Below, in pieces: positions 11,197-21,697 of a stretch of DNA of 64,000 bases. Both the position numbers and the translations under genes were made by a program. This DNA is from Blastobasis lacticolella. Taxonomy: Eukaryota > Arthropoda > Insecta > Lepidoptera > Blastobasidae. Under the pieces are notes generated by a model. That model was not told the DNA's origin, ran no database searches, and was given only the letters and a program-made list of their open reading frames with translations. The DNA lies in NCBI GenBank assembly GCA_905147135.1, contig LR990050.1, positions 1,252,501 through 1,316,500 on the forward strand, read 5' to 3'. Every line of letters starts with the position of its first letter. Position 1 is the stretch's first letter.

Positions 11197-12511
11197 ATGC
11201 CGGGTTGTTGAACTTCTGCACGGCAGATTGAATTACTGGTGGAGTGGGCCGAGGAGAACAGAATGGTGGCATTGGGCCGGTTCACAGGCGGAGCTCTAGC
11301 TGCCCAAACGGTTAGGCTAGCTTGGGAGCAGTTGGCGCTGCGCCTCAACTTAGTGGCGCAAGGCGCTTCGAAGTCGGTGGACCAGTGGCGGAGAGTAAGT
11401 ACTTAGTAGTATACTATATTCGATTACATGTTTTTTTTTGCTTTGAGCGCATGTAAATGCTAATACGATTTCAAAATCCAATTTGATACCTAATATTAAT
11501 CCCTAACCATCCCATTGCATGTTTTTCTAATTCTAACTTTAACATTTTGCTTGTGAAGTACTGGATAGAGTTCAAGGCCAAGACGAAGTCTAAGGCTGCG
11601 GACTCTAGACGGAGTGCATCCGCCACTGGTGCAGAACCGTCAAGAGTTGCGCCACTGAGCGAGTTCGAGGACCGGGTGCTGGCCGTGATCGGTCGGGTGG
11701 CGGTAGAGGGCTTACGTGGTGTAAGAATACCTATTAATGTAAGTCTTTACTTAATTTTTCTTTTACAATTCCTTACATTTTGTGCAGATACCATCAACAG
11801 CTCCTTCTCTTGCTGTGTCTGTTCCTTCAGCCACTCCTTCAGAAGTGGAGATGGACAAGGAGTGGCTGGAAGAGGAGGACTGCTCGCTGATACCACCGCC
11901 CTCTTCCGAGCACGAGCGGGCAAGCCCCCGGCCAGAACAAGCCATCACACCTCGGGCAACTCCACCAGGCTCTTCTCAGACGATGCCCGGTGCGGTCATA
12001 TATGTAGTAATATTTTAGAATTCTTTAAATGTAGGGATAATTAACAAAATGCTAATTATTTTGTTTTATTTTCAGCTCCTCCAAATGAACAAGAACCGAG
12101 ACAGGCGAGACCGCAAAGGCCGCCAAGGCGCAGTAAGTAAATGTTATCTATTAGGTACATAGCTCATCATCATACACTTGCCATTTTTATTAACTCATGT
12201 AGTCAGTATGTTTTAATATGCAACTCCAAAAATGCTTCTATGCGTTAATAAGATCAATTTCTATAATTGCAGTCCGTGATGCTGGTCGTCTTCGGTGGGC
12301 TGTTCTTCTTGAGGAGAGGCATATTGCGGCTGAGGAGAGGATGGCGGCTGCGATGGGGCGGCATGCTGCTGCGCAGGAGCAGTAAGCTGCTGCCATGCAT
12401 CAGCTTGTTGCATCGCATCAGCAACATGGTGATTTAATGGAGCGAAAAGCCGCTGCACAGGAGGACACGGTCCTCATATTAGCGGAACTGCGAAACGGCA
12501 TCAGGCGGTAA
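11197..12511 (+). pseudogene. Five-exon Myb/SANT (zeste-like) DNA-binding protein, two nonsense mutations
   Basis: Exons 11197-11394, 11559-11720, 11788-11989, 12076-12132 and 12273-12511 join with matching phases into 858 nt (286 codons). The head fits the Myb/SANT-like domain of zeste-type regulators and transposon-linked proteins (RQIELLVEWAEENRMVALGR, KSVDQWRRYWIEFKAKTKSK). The middle is Pro- and Ser-rich, and the tail is Ala-, Gln- and Glu-rich helix. Two in-frame stops break it: TGA at codon 5 and TAA at 12383-12385, after which the frame stays open to TAA at 12509. All splice sites and frames survive, so the damage looks recent. A start after codon 5 would rescue the first stop but lacks a good ATG before the domain. 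Confidence 0.75.
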
Positions 12512-13640
12512 CACTAGGTCTTTTATTTAGATTTTCATCTCTATTTTCATCACCAAACACAAACCTGATGGTGGGTATCAGCACAATGCCTTGCTGTATG
12601 AGTGTCGTAACTAACCTTATAGTCAGATGTCGGAAACCTTCGACACGAAGGTACTTAAATATTACTCTAACTGCCAAACGGATTTCAATGAAGCGAGGCT
12701 ATGAACGATTTCTATTAAATTGGCTTACTTGCAAATAAAAAACAGTAGCGAAATTGGTCCATCCGTTCGGGAACTACGATGTCAAACTTTTATTATTTAC
12801 AATCATCATCATCTTAGCGTCTACCACGGCTTATGCCAGAGTCCGTATTCCTACTAGATTTCCTCTCATTCGAACTGTCTTCAGTTACATTCACTAAGTA
12901 GTTACTTATTAGGGATTAAATGTAAAACTAATAAATCTTAATGTATATTATTTGTTTACAGATCGCAACGTTCGTGCAGGAAAATATTATTTGATCTTTA
13001 GCAATATAAGTATTTACAATAAATTGGTTTATTTAAAATTGGCTTGAATATTTATTTCTCACATAGAGCAAGTTACACAGCAAGATATTATTTTATATTA
13101 TACGCAAGACAAACAGGCAAGTGGGCTACGTGATGGAAAGTGGTCACGCGTAGTTTCAAGATGTATAAGAAATGAAAGAGTGTAATAAAGTAGACGCGCA
13201 ATGTTCAAAATTTATAAGCTTGAGCATATCTTTCGCCGACACGGTGTAGTGCAGACGAGACAGGTAGAGTACCGTCGTTGCCGGTGGTTGGACCCGGTTT
13301 CTGCAGTGCCGCACTGATTCTGCGTACCGCGACGTGTACTCTTCTTTCTTTGGGCCTTAATGAAGCCCTCTTCATTCTCAGTGGCAACACGAGGTGCAGA
13401 TTGTTTCTAGGTGGAAGTCCTCGTGAGATATTTGCGCAGTGTCGATGCGCGGACAGCTGTCTGTGGCTCTGCGGGTGCAGACTGGCGGGTGGTTCGAGCC
13501 CTTGCCAGTGGTTGACGCGGCCTGGGAGGCGGGGCGCGAGCGCCGAGTCACGCGATGCTGCGACCGAGCCCATATGTTCAACTATGATACGATACTACAA
13601 TAGGCATTATGTAGGCCGGATTCCTCGTTAATTCCTCATA
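12512..13640. other. Intergenic, with a retroposon A scrap and a GC-rich block
   Basis: 13092-13150 matches the 3' end of retroposon A (ACAAACAGGCAAG and GATGGAAAGTGGTCAC). 13200-13580 is GC-rich with overlapping frames of 117-122 residues on both strands. None resembles a family I know. Confidence 0.4.
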
Positions 13641-14139
13641 CATAGCATTGGTGGCACCGTGACACCAACAGCTCTTTCAGCGTCTCCCACTCTAAAAGGA
13701 TATGACAGAAGAGAAAGAATGGAAGGAAGTGGAGTCAATGTTATTTGCGTCGGTATTTATAAGCTTGAGCTGCGCCACCCTCATATTAGATGGGCCGGAG
13801 TACTTGTTAGTTCCTTATAGCGCTGTAAAACCAGCACCTTCTTTAATGCCTTGCGCTCCACAGCCTGTGTACAAGCGCCTCCCTCGTACCGTCTGAAACC
13901 TCCTCTCCGTCAGGGCTGTCACGGAGGCTTCGGTGCGGTTGGCCACTGTCAGCATCATCATACTGCGTCTCGGGAAAGGATAATCACGCGCCATAATTTA
14001 TAGTATATTTAAAGTTGTTGATTTAAATAAATTGATAAGGTATTGTACTTGCTTGACAAGCACAAGTGATTAGAAAGATTTATCACAGATTAATTATTTC
14101 AATTTACACAAAGACGGGATAAAATATATTACCCATCTC

Positions 14140-14930
14140 TTTAACAATATAAACCTAATAAAACTGAAAGCCCAAATCGTAGTATAATACATAATATTTT
14201 CTTACCTTTCCAACTCAGCTGGTTAATAGTGACCATCGCCGGATTCCTAAGCACTAATATTTGCTTAGCACTGGCGATGTCATGAATTGGTATTCTCTAT
14301 CGCTTCGGTGCAACCTTGAATACGGTGCCGTTACGGTGACCATCACGTAGAGCACATTACCTCTCTATTTTTTATCGAATTTAGGCCAACAAGTTAGATA
14401 TCTCTTTATGACCTTTGCTAAGTAGGGGTTAATGTATATTTTCAAATTGAACGGTTATATGTCACTGACTGACATGTTGTTTGTTTACATAGAATCGCAC
14501 ATCTATAGTTTTAGGTAAATATTATTAGAAATAAATACCAATAATAGGTTTTTGTGAAACCAAAACATCATAATTATGTAAGTATTCAATATCTCTGAAG
14601 AGTAAGTGCATAGTAACTTTATGTATATCTATTCTTTGGCATAAGTAATAGTTTGTAAATGTAGAAGAAATTTTCGGTAATAGTAAAGGATATGCGCTTA
14701 CTTATCTATTAACTGAATTTGCAATTTGAATTGTTTTATCAAATTTCAGAATGCCGCCTGCCGGGCCGTTGAAAATTGGCCATTCAGTGGATGAAAATAG
14801 CAATGTAGTAGGTCGGGAAAAAGGTGGCTGTGGTCCGGTTTACAGGTTGAGCTCTACCTGCCTAAGCCTTAAGATATACATGGAAGCAGTCGGCTAGCAC
14901 TATGTTTGAATTCAGTGTCACAGAAAATGG
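14140..14930 (+). pseudogene. Second, heavily decayed copy of the Myb/SANT element
   Basis: 14270-14910 aligns with 10790-11350: shared CTCTATTTTTTATCGA, TTTTCAAATTGAA, the TTTCAGAATGCCG start region and the GGTTTACAGG..GAGCTCTA block of exon 1. The reading frame is lost. 14140-14250 recurs at 17090-17205. Confidence 0.6.
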
Positions 14931-15639
14931 TACCTACAACATAACATTCTTTATATTGATACGATCAAATTCGTGAATATGAGTAGTAGGATTAAAATGA
15001 AAATAAAAGCCTAATTGTGTGTATTAAATTTAATTACAGTTCGCAACGGATCGTCATGTTCGCAGCATCGCGTGTCTTCCTTCAACGGTTACCACTGAAA
15101 AGTCTTTGTACCAGCAGCATCTCAACCATCTAGCCAACAAGCCTCTGCATTCCATTGTACACCCTCCATGTTCAATGCAGGAGCATCAATGCATAACCAC
15201 CTTAAGAATCATATTCCTTTGTACTATAGTGCAGTTGTTAAACGGTGTTTATAGCATTCAGGAACTATTTATTTATTTATTACTAGCTTTTGGACGCGAC
15301 TTTGACCGCGTTGATATCGTTTTATTCTATTACTATTTCTTCATCGCTCTAAATATTTTTTTGTAAATATATTCAATGTACAGACACACTTTTTTACTGT
15401 TTTAAAAAGAATACTCCGGGAGTAAAGGACGAGTTCTTTAGGCACAGAGGAAGCTAATTCTTCCTTCTTTTAGTAAACTGATTTTGGATAAAGTTGCACC
15501 AAATGCCGTGAATTTTATTGTAGCGGTAAAATAACATTTTCTTGAGAAGGTAATGCGCTTATGCTTTTGTACTGTATCTATGCCTTGATATCGCATTAGT
15601 TCGAAGCGTAAATAGGTGGGTTGTTAATGTGATCACCAC

Positions 15640-16780
15640 TTTTAGTTACAATACAATATTACTTATTTATATCAACGAGTTGCCCTCAGTTACGAAACAT
15701 CACTGTATTATGTTTGCAGATGATGCTACAATTTTAATACCCAATAATAGCCAAACAGATATGTCAAAAGAATTAAACGATACCCTAAATAAAGTAGTGG
15801 ATTGGTTGCAAACAATAAATTTAAAAGTTAACCTGGACAAAACAAAATTAATAGAATTTGCCAATAGTATGCAAAAATCACAAAATGTTAACCTAAATCA
15901 CTTAAAGGTAGAAGCTTTTAATGAAACTAAATTCCTAGGAGTGTACATCGACTCAAATCTAAATTGGAAAGAACACATAAGAAAAACAATTAGTAAATTA
16001 TCCAGTTATTCTTATGTCCTATCAGTACTATCTAATATAGCTTCAGAACAAGTTGCGTTAAATGCATATTATGGTTATGTTTACCCTCTTTTAAGTTATG
16101 GCATTATTTTTTGGGGTAATTCTGTCAATGTTAAATCTTTATTTTTAATGCAAAAGAAGTGTTTAAGAAGTATCTTCAAAATGGTTAGTACAGATTCTCT
16201 CCGCAATATTTTTATAGAAAAGAATATACTCACTATAGCCTGCTTATATATCTTAGAAATTTGCGTTTTTATAAAGTCTAATGAACACCATTTTATTAAA
16301 AATTCATCAGTAAAAAAAAATATACGAAGCAAATACGAGCACAATCTTCAGATACCCCAAATTAACAAAACTACATTTTCAAAAAGTAGGTACTTATATC
16401 ACAGGTATTAAAATCTATAACCATTTGCCCTATGAATTAAAAAAGCTTGATCTTAACAAATTTAAAATAAATTTAAAAAAGTGGCTATTAAAAAAGTCTT
16501 GTTACGATCTTAAGGAATATTACAATGTCGATAGCATTTATATTAAATATTAAGAAGTTTTGTTTTTGAAGTTTTTGTTGTTGTAGTTATTTAAATAGAT
16601 ACGACAATACTAAAGTAAATTCGGTTATTAATAAGTTTATTTCGTCGTTTGGTTTTTCTGTGTTGTGTAATAATAATTTGAATATTGTACACCCGAAATG
16701 GGTAAACTGCTATGGCATATATTTGTTAACCAGTTTTTTTAACAATAAATATTTACTTTACTTTACTTTACTTTACAATT
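15640..16780 (+). mobile_element. 5'-truncated LINE with reverse transcriptase remnant
   Basis: The frame 15629-16411 begins inside the RT domain (LLIYINELP), has the catalytic-type box FADDAT near 15712, the thumb segment FLGVYIDSNLNWKEHI and YGIIFWGNS. A frameshift near 16405 moves the end (KIYNHLPYELKKL) into another frame. The 3' end is a (TTTAC)n run at 16752-16778, typical of simple-repeat-tailed non-LTR elements. Jockey/CR1-like by eye. Confidence 0.82.
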
Positions 16781-18057
16781 TAAAATAGCGTCGTATTGAT
16801 TGTCATTGTATAACTCATGTTTTGTATAAAGTTATAAATCATTCAATTTTATTCATCAATCACTGTTCTGTCAAATTTAGTTCCATTTTCAGCTGCACGC
16901 AAAGTTAAATAGAGTTTCATCTTTAAAGTCCCGAGATTATCAGCGGAACTATAAACATTATTATAAGTATATAGTCAGGCTACAGAGAACAGCGCCACTC
17001 TTCATACTAAATATTATAGTACAGATTATCTATTTCAATTTATAAAGAGAGCAAGGACCAAAGTATTAAAGAGACAGTCTCTTTGAATTTATCATATAAA
17101 CCTTCTAAAACTCCAAGCCTAAATCGTAGTTCATTGCGTATTACTTCTTCTTACCTTTCCAACTCAGCCGGATAATAGTGGCCATCACCGGATTCCTATA
17201 AAACACTACTCTCTAGCAGTTACTTTGAAAAAGTGTTTGACAATCGAAGTGGCTATGGATTTGACGTACCGGGTGATCATCACCACGATACGCAATACCA
17301 ATTATTGAACTATCGATACAAAAACATCTGTCAAACATTTTTATGGTGTACATTAATTAAATGACGTCATCTCAGTTGAACACTGGAAATAGCGAATGCC
17401 TAAATAGTTCTAGTCTACATTGCTGCTCTATGGCCACAAACTTATTTGACCCGGTGGCCAAAACTGAAACTATGGAAACTTCATTCTGAAATGTGATTAA
17501 AATGACATGTCAATGCCAAGAACAGCGACGCCGTCACCGCTTATACAAGTTTGCATTCGAAATGTGTTTGACAATCAAAGTGGCTATGGATTTGACGTAC
17601 TGAGTGATAATCACCACCATACGCAATACCAATTATTGAATTATCGATACAAAAATATATGCCTTTGACATCTACAGTGTACAACTGTTATATGACGTCA
17701 TCTCAGTTGAACACTAGCCATAGCGAATACCAAATTAGGGTTTAGTGGACATCTTATGTCAAATTTAGTTGAACACTGAGTTAGCCAATAGCCCCGCAGG
17801 TCACACAGCGGAGGCATATACGCGACAGGCGCTCTACATTTACAATGAAATAATATTCGTACCAAATTTTACGTTGAAACAACGGTATATGTACATTTGA
17901 CACACCGTTGTGGCGTAGCTTCCCTCACAGAATTTCGTCATCGCCCGACGATATAGATTTCATAATGTTGCAATGAAAAAAATATGTTATTGGATCCATC
18001 CGTTTAATCAAACTTGCATAGATTACCTACGGCAATTTCAAAATTTAGATTATAACT
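16781..18057. other. Intergenic, repeat-derived
   Basis: Contains two direct near-copies (about 17245-17400 and 17560-17715) of a GTGTTTGACAATC ... TATCGATACAAAAA block, and the right end of the candidate TIR element. No gene is seen. Confidence 0.45.
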
Positions 18058-18657
18058 AGGGGTGTCCTTTGAAAAAACATCGATGTTTTTTTTCGATTCA
18101 ATAAATCGGAACTGTACATCGATGTCTTTCGATATATCGGATGAAAACATCGATGTTTTGTAAACATCGAGTACTTTTTCTTACGTTATATTACAAAGCT
18201 GTAGTCATGTGAAAAGTGATACATCTCAAAACACGTCATCCCCTCAGAGTGTAATCTTTTGTTTTGTTGTAATGAAAAGAGCTAAATCCACTACTTTATT
18301 AAAGTTTAGATTTTATTCTTTAATAAAACAATAGATCCAACTCCTTTCACAAGCACATACAAAAATATTCACCCCGAAAATGACCCGTTTTGAGATGTAC
18401 ATATTACTTATCCCAGATTATATTTAAAAAAATTAACTTATCTATTTTAAAACAAACAAATAGAAAGAAAGATTTTATGTGTGGTCAAGTTAGTGGTCAA
18501 ACTTGAGTTTTTGTGAAATTAACTGGTTATCATCAATTCGATGTTTTATGAAAAAACATCGATACATCGAGTATATCGAAAGCTTTTCAAAACATCGAAT
18601 CGATTCGATGTATCACATTGTAAACATCGATGTTTTCGATGCATGTCGAATATCCCT
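18058..18657. mobile_element. AACATCGATGTTT-rich inverted-repeat element
   Basis: About 600 bp starting TAGGGGTGTCC and ending in ATATCCCTA, with both arms dense in ACATCGATGTTT palindromes. The ends resemble hAT MITEs, but I find no clear 8-bp duplication. Confidence 0.6.
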
Positions 18658-19403
18658 ATTTTAGACCAGATATGTTCCGTAATCCGCTTTAGCAGTATTC
18701 ACTAAGTGTATGATTAGCTAATTGAGGATTTTTCAAACTGACTGATCTGAAAATCAATATCATATTCAATATTGTTTTTCATTTTGATTGCCATTTGTTG
18801 TTGAGCGTCGAGATACATTTACTCGGTATAAATTTAATTTACTATAATATTTATTTATTTTGTTAATTAACATGTGTCAACAGCTTTCTTTTGTTACAAA
18901 TGTAGGTATACTTAACTATTATTCCATACATAAGCCAATTACTGATTCACACTTTGTTTCCAAAAAATATAAACTATATGGGTATGTGTACATGCACATG
19001 TTTAATTTTAATTAAACCTTAAATAGGTGGTAGAAATTAATTTAACTCGTACCAATCTCCCTGCACGGAGAAGTAATATATCTAATAATTAACTTGTCAA
19101 AGTATCCTGAGTTCGTGGTGGACCTTTACAATGTTTACCTATGCGTGCTTGCATTCAAAGCAGCCTGAGTAAACCACCCTACATCCTACATCTCTACATC
19201 GTGTAGGACACTAGGTGTAGTCATCATCACAGCCCATAACAGTGCCCTGCAGGACTTAGAGCCACTCTCACGAAAGAGGAGGTTATTGCCATAATCTCCA
19301 CGCATGGCAGACGGGTTGGAGATCGCATTGTTATAAATATAATAATGCACATTTTCCAAACATTGGTCGCCTTGTACGACCTAGTACGACAAGGAGTTGT
19401 TGT

Positions 19404-21078
19404 TAGGGGTCGCAATACCGGTATATATTTTCAAAACCGGGATTTTCGGTATTAACCTTTAAGTACCGACGTTTATTTCTTGTAACATTAGTACCTCCCG
19501 TGCTAATGCGCTTATTCGAGCTTTCCTACACTTCTGGAACGGTACCGTCTTCGTGGAATCTAGCCCTTGTGCATCCGATACCCAAGAAGGGTGATAATTC
19601 AGACCCATGAAATTACAGGCAAATAGCGGTAACCTCTCTCTAAGTGATGGAGCGGGTTATCAATATCCAACTCCTCGGATACCTAGAAGACCACCAACTC
19701 ATCAGTCAGCTGAGGCTGTCGAGAGCAAGGGGGAGGCTCTGGCTGTCAGTCTTGACATAGCTGAAGCATTTGATCGGGTCCGGCACAGAGCACTACTATC
19801 AAAACTCTCGAAGTACGGTATCCCCGAGGGGCTCTGCAATTGGGTTTCCAGCTTCCTGTCTGGTCGGAGCATCCAAGTCGTTGTCGATGGATGCTGCTCC
19901 GACACCAAGACTATAAATGCTGGAGTACCCCAAGGTTCACTGCTATCTCCCACGCTGTTTCTTCTGCACATCAATGATATGCTGAATATCCCAGTATTCA
20001 TTGTTATGCGGATGACAGTACGGGAGATGCTAGTTATACTGACCGAGCGAATGTATCTCGTTCCGAGGTGTTGGAAAGCCGAATTAGACTTGTGTCGAAT
20101 ATCGAACATTCCTTGGAGCAAGTTGCTCAGTGGGGCAGACTAAACCTGGTCCAATTTAACCCCTCGAAGACACAGGTCTGCCCATTTTCCGACAAAAAAT
20201 ATCGTTTTGACATAGTGCCGCAGTTTCAAGGAACACCCCTCTCCATCTCAAAAAGTATCGGGATCCTCGGTGTCGACATATCGGATAGCGTGCGATTCCG
20301 GAGTCACTTGGAAGGCAAGGCCAAACTGGCTTCGAAAAAGCTTGGAGTGCTTAACCGGTCAAAGCAATACATCACCCCAGGGCAGCGCCTCCTGCTGTAC
20401 AAGGCACAAGTGCGGCCTCATATGGAATATTGTTCCCACATCTTTGGGCCGGTGAAACTGCCGAACTGCTTAATCCTCTGGAATCCGTACAGAGACGCGC
20501 AAGACGCACAAGCAAGTTGGAACCACTGGCATACCGAAGGGATTTAGGCTCCCTGTGTGTGTTCTATCGGCTGTACAATAGGGAGTGTTCTGAGGAACTT
20601 TTTGATCTGGTGCCCACAGCACAATTCCGCCATCGCACCACCCGCCGTGGGCTGGGTACTCATCCTCACTACGTAGACCCTCTGTGGGTTCGAAAGAACG
20701 TTTCTCGCTCGTACGATTCGGATGTGCAATAGTTATTCCTTCCGTTTCCTGTTTAGACCGACTAGTTTTAGAAGGTATACAATGACGAAGACGGTAGTAA
20801 AAGCTTTAGGCCATTTAATAATAGCGCGGTACATTTCCTTTTTTTTCGTCTATTATTTAACTTTAGTATTCTCATTTTTTCGCAACCTGTCAAAGTAATC
20901 TAAGTCCTTGGTCGACTAATATAATCGATTCTAATACTGCAGAAGTAATATATAATTTTATTTTTACTTACTACCGAAAATATCGGTTTTTTGTAAAATG
21001 AATACCGGTATTTTGAAGGCGTATTTTTGGTCTAGGATCCCGGTATTTTCGGTATCTGGGATCCCGGTTTGCGACCGA
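19404..21078. mobile_element. hAT-like element with GTTGTTGT target duplication
   Basis: TIRs read TAGGGGTCGCAATACCGGTA on the left and the complement of TCGGTCGCAAACCGGGATCC on the right. GTTGTTGT lies at 19396-19403 and 21079-21086. The hAT part is only the AT-rich flanks with ACCGGTATT words; its middle is a LINE. Confidence 0.82.
19495..20760 (+). mobile_element. Decayed LINE inside the hAT-like element
   Basis: RT fragments lie in three frames: ALAVSLDIAEAFDRVRHRAL and AGVPQGSLLSPTLF (19607-19975), a YADD box near 20002-20016 in another frame, GILGVDISDSVRFRSH (20068-20547), and the C-terminal RTTRRGLGTHPHYVD (20430-20732). At least three frameshifts. Jockey/CR1-like by eye; the 5' half is missing. 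Confidence 0.82.
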
Positions 21079-21179
21079 GTTGTTGTATACTACTCTGCCA
21101 GACTCCACGCGATCACTAGATGTAGTGTAGGGCATTAACTTAAGGCTAATACTGAGCTGGACCTTATTCAATGAGCAAC

Positions 21180-21549
21180 ACATTCCACTTTAGTCTTTGA
21201 TCTTTGTCTCTAAATGAGTTAAGACTTATGTTGTGCAGTGTTTTCAACAGATTGCAAATGGTAGTGCCCAAATCTAGTGCACTAATTAGACTAGTGCGCT
21301 GGATATAGAGTAGTGTAATCGATACTTTACACTACTCTGTGGTCGGCTTGACGTTGACGTTTTCCGTACGCCAACCATTTTTTTGTGTTTGAAATCGTTA
21401 TGTCGGTTATTTAGGGCCTGTGTTTATGTTGCAAATTTATATTGGAAAATATTTCATAGTTGCGCGTGTAAAAATGCTGATTGGACACTATTATAAAATC
21501 TCAGCCTTTATAGCACGTAAGTAAGTAGGGTTCGAAATAAGTTGACAAA
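21180..21549 (+). promoter_or_regulatory. Probable promoter and 5' UTR of the CENP-E-like gene
   Basis: This is the non-repetitive stretch between the nested repeat and the start codon. It holds TTTGAA at 21388-21393 (matching the CHR element of G2/M genes), inverted CCAAT boxes (ATTGG at 21441 and 21480) and a GCGCG core near 21463. CHR plus CCAAT is typical of mitotic genes, so the combination suits a kinetochore motor. Such short motifs are common by chance, no TATA box is convincing, and the transcription start is not visible. Confidence 0.25.
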
Positions 21550-21697
21550 ATGAGTGACAATATAAAAGTAGTTGTCAAAGTTAGACCGCTGATTTCTCGC
21601 GAAATAGAACAAAAAGTATCATACCAATGGGTCGTACAGAATGATACATTGCACCAAATCGACAATGGGAAACTATCAGGGACCTCCTTTACATTTG
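21550..21697 (+). CDS. CENPE: CENP-E-like exon 1 (residues 1-50)
   Basis: The ATG lies in CAAAATG, a good insect start context, and is followed at once by the first motor strand ([10 protein letters not shown]). The donor is G|GTAAGT, phase 1. There is no in-frame upstream extension of kinesin type, which supports this start. Confidence 0.93.

Larger units (their letters stand above)
10724..17806. mobile_element. Candidate 7.1-kb TIR element around the Myb/SANT pseudogene
   Basis: 10724-10760 (CCTGCAGGGCTATTGGCTAT) is found inverted at 17768-17806. Subterminal blocks (TTGAACACTGG and ACTCAGTTG words) are also inverted between the two sides. It would contain the zeste-like pseudogene, a second decayed copy and a LINE. 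PIF/Harbinger elements encode a Myb/SANT protein, which fits, but no nuclease gene was found. The two ends could instead belong to two separate small elements. Confidence 0.35.
19221..21112 (+). repeat. Dispersed repeat F, split by a hAT-like element
   Basis: 19221-19403 plus 21079-21112 together match the intact copies at 30715-30963 and 51679-51884 and the reverse copy at 31287-31513 (GCAGGACTTAG, ATCTCCACGC, CGCCTTGTACGAC, CTACTCTGCCGGAC-type blocks). Confidence 0.8.

Noticed and set aside
13205..13631. Overlapping 117-122-residue frames on both strands
   Set aside because: GC-rich stretch with few stops; no recognised domain and no splice or start context.
18058..18657. 8-bp target duplication of a hAT element
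   Set aside because: No matching 8-mers flank the best termini (ATTATAAC versus TTTTAGAC).
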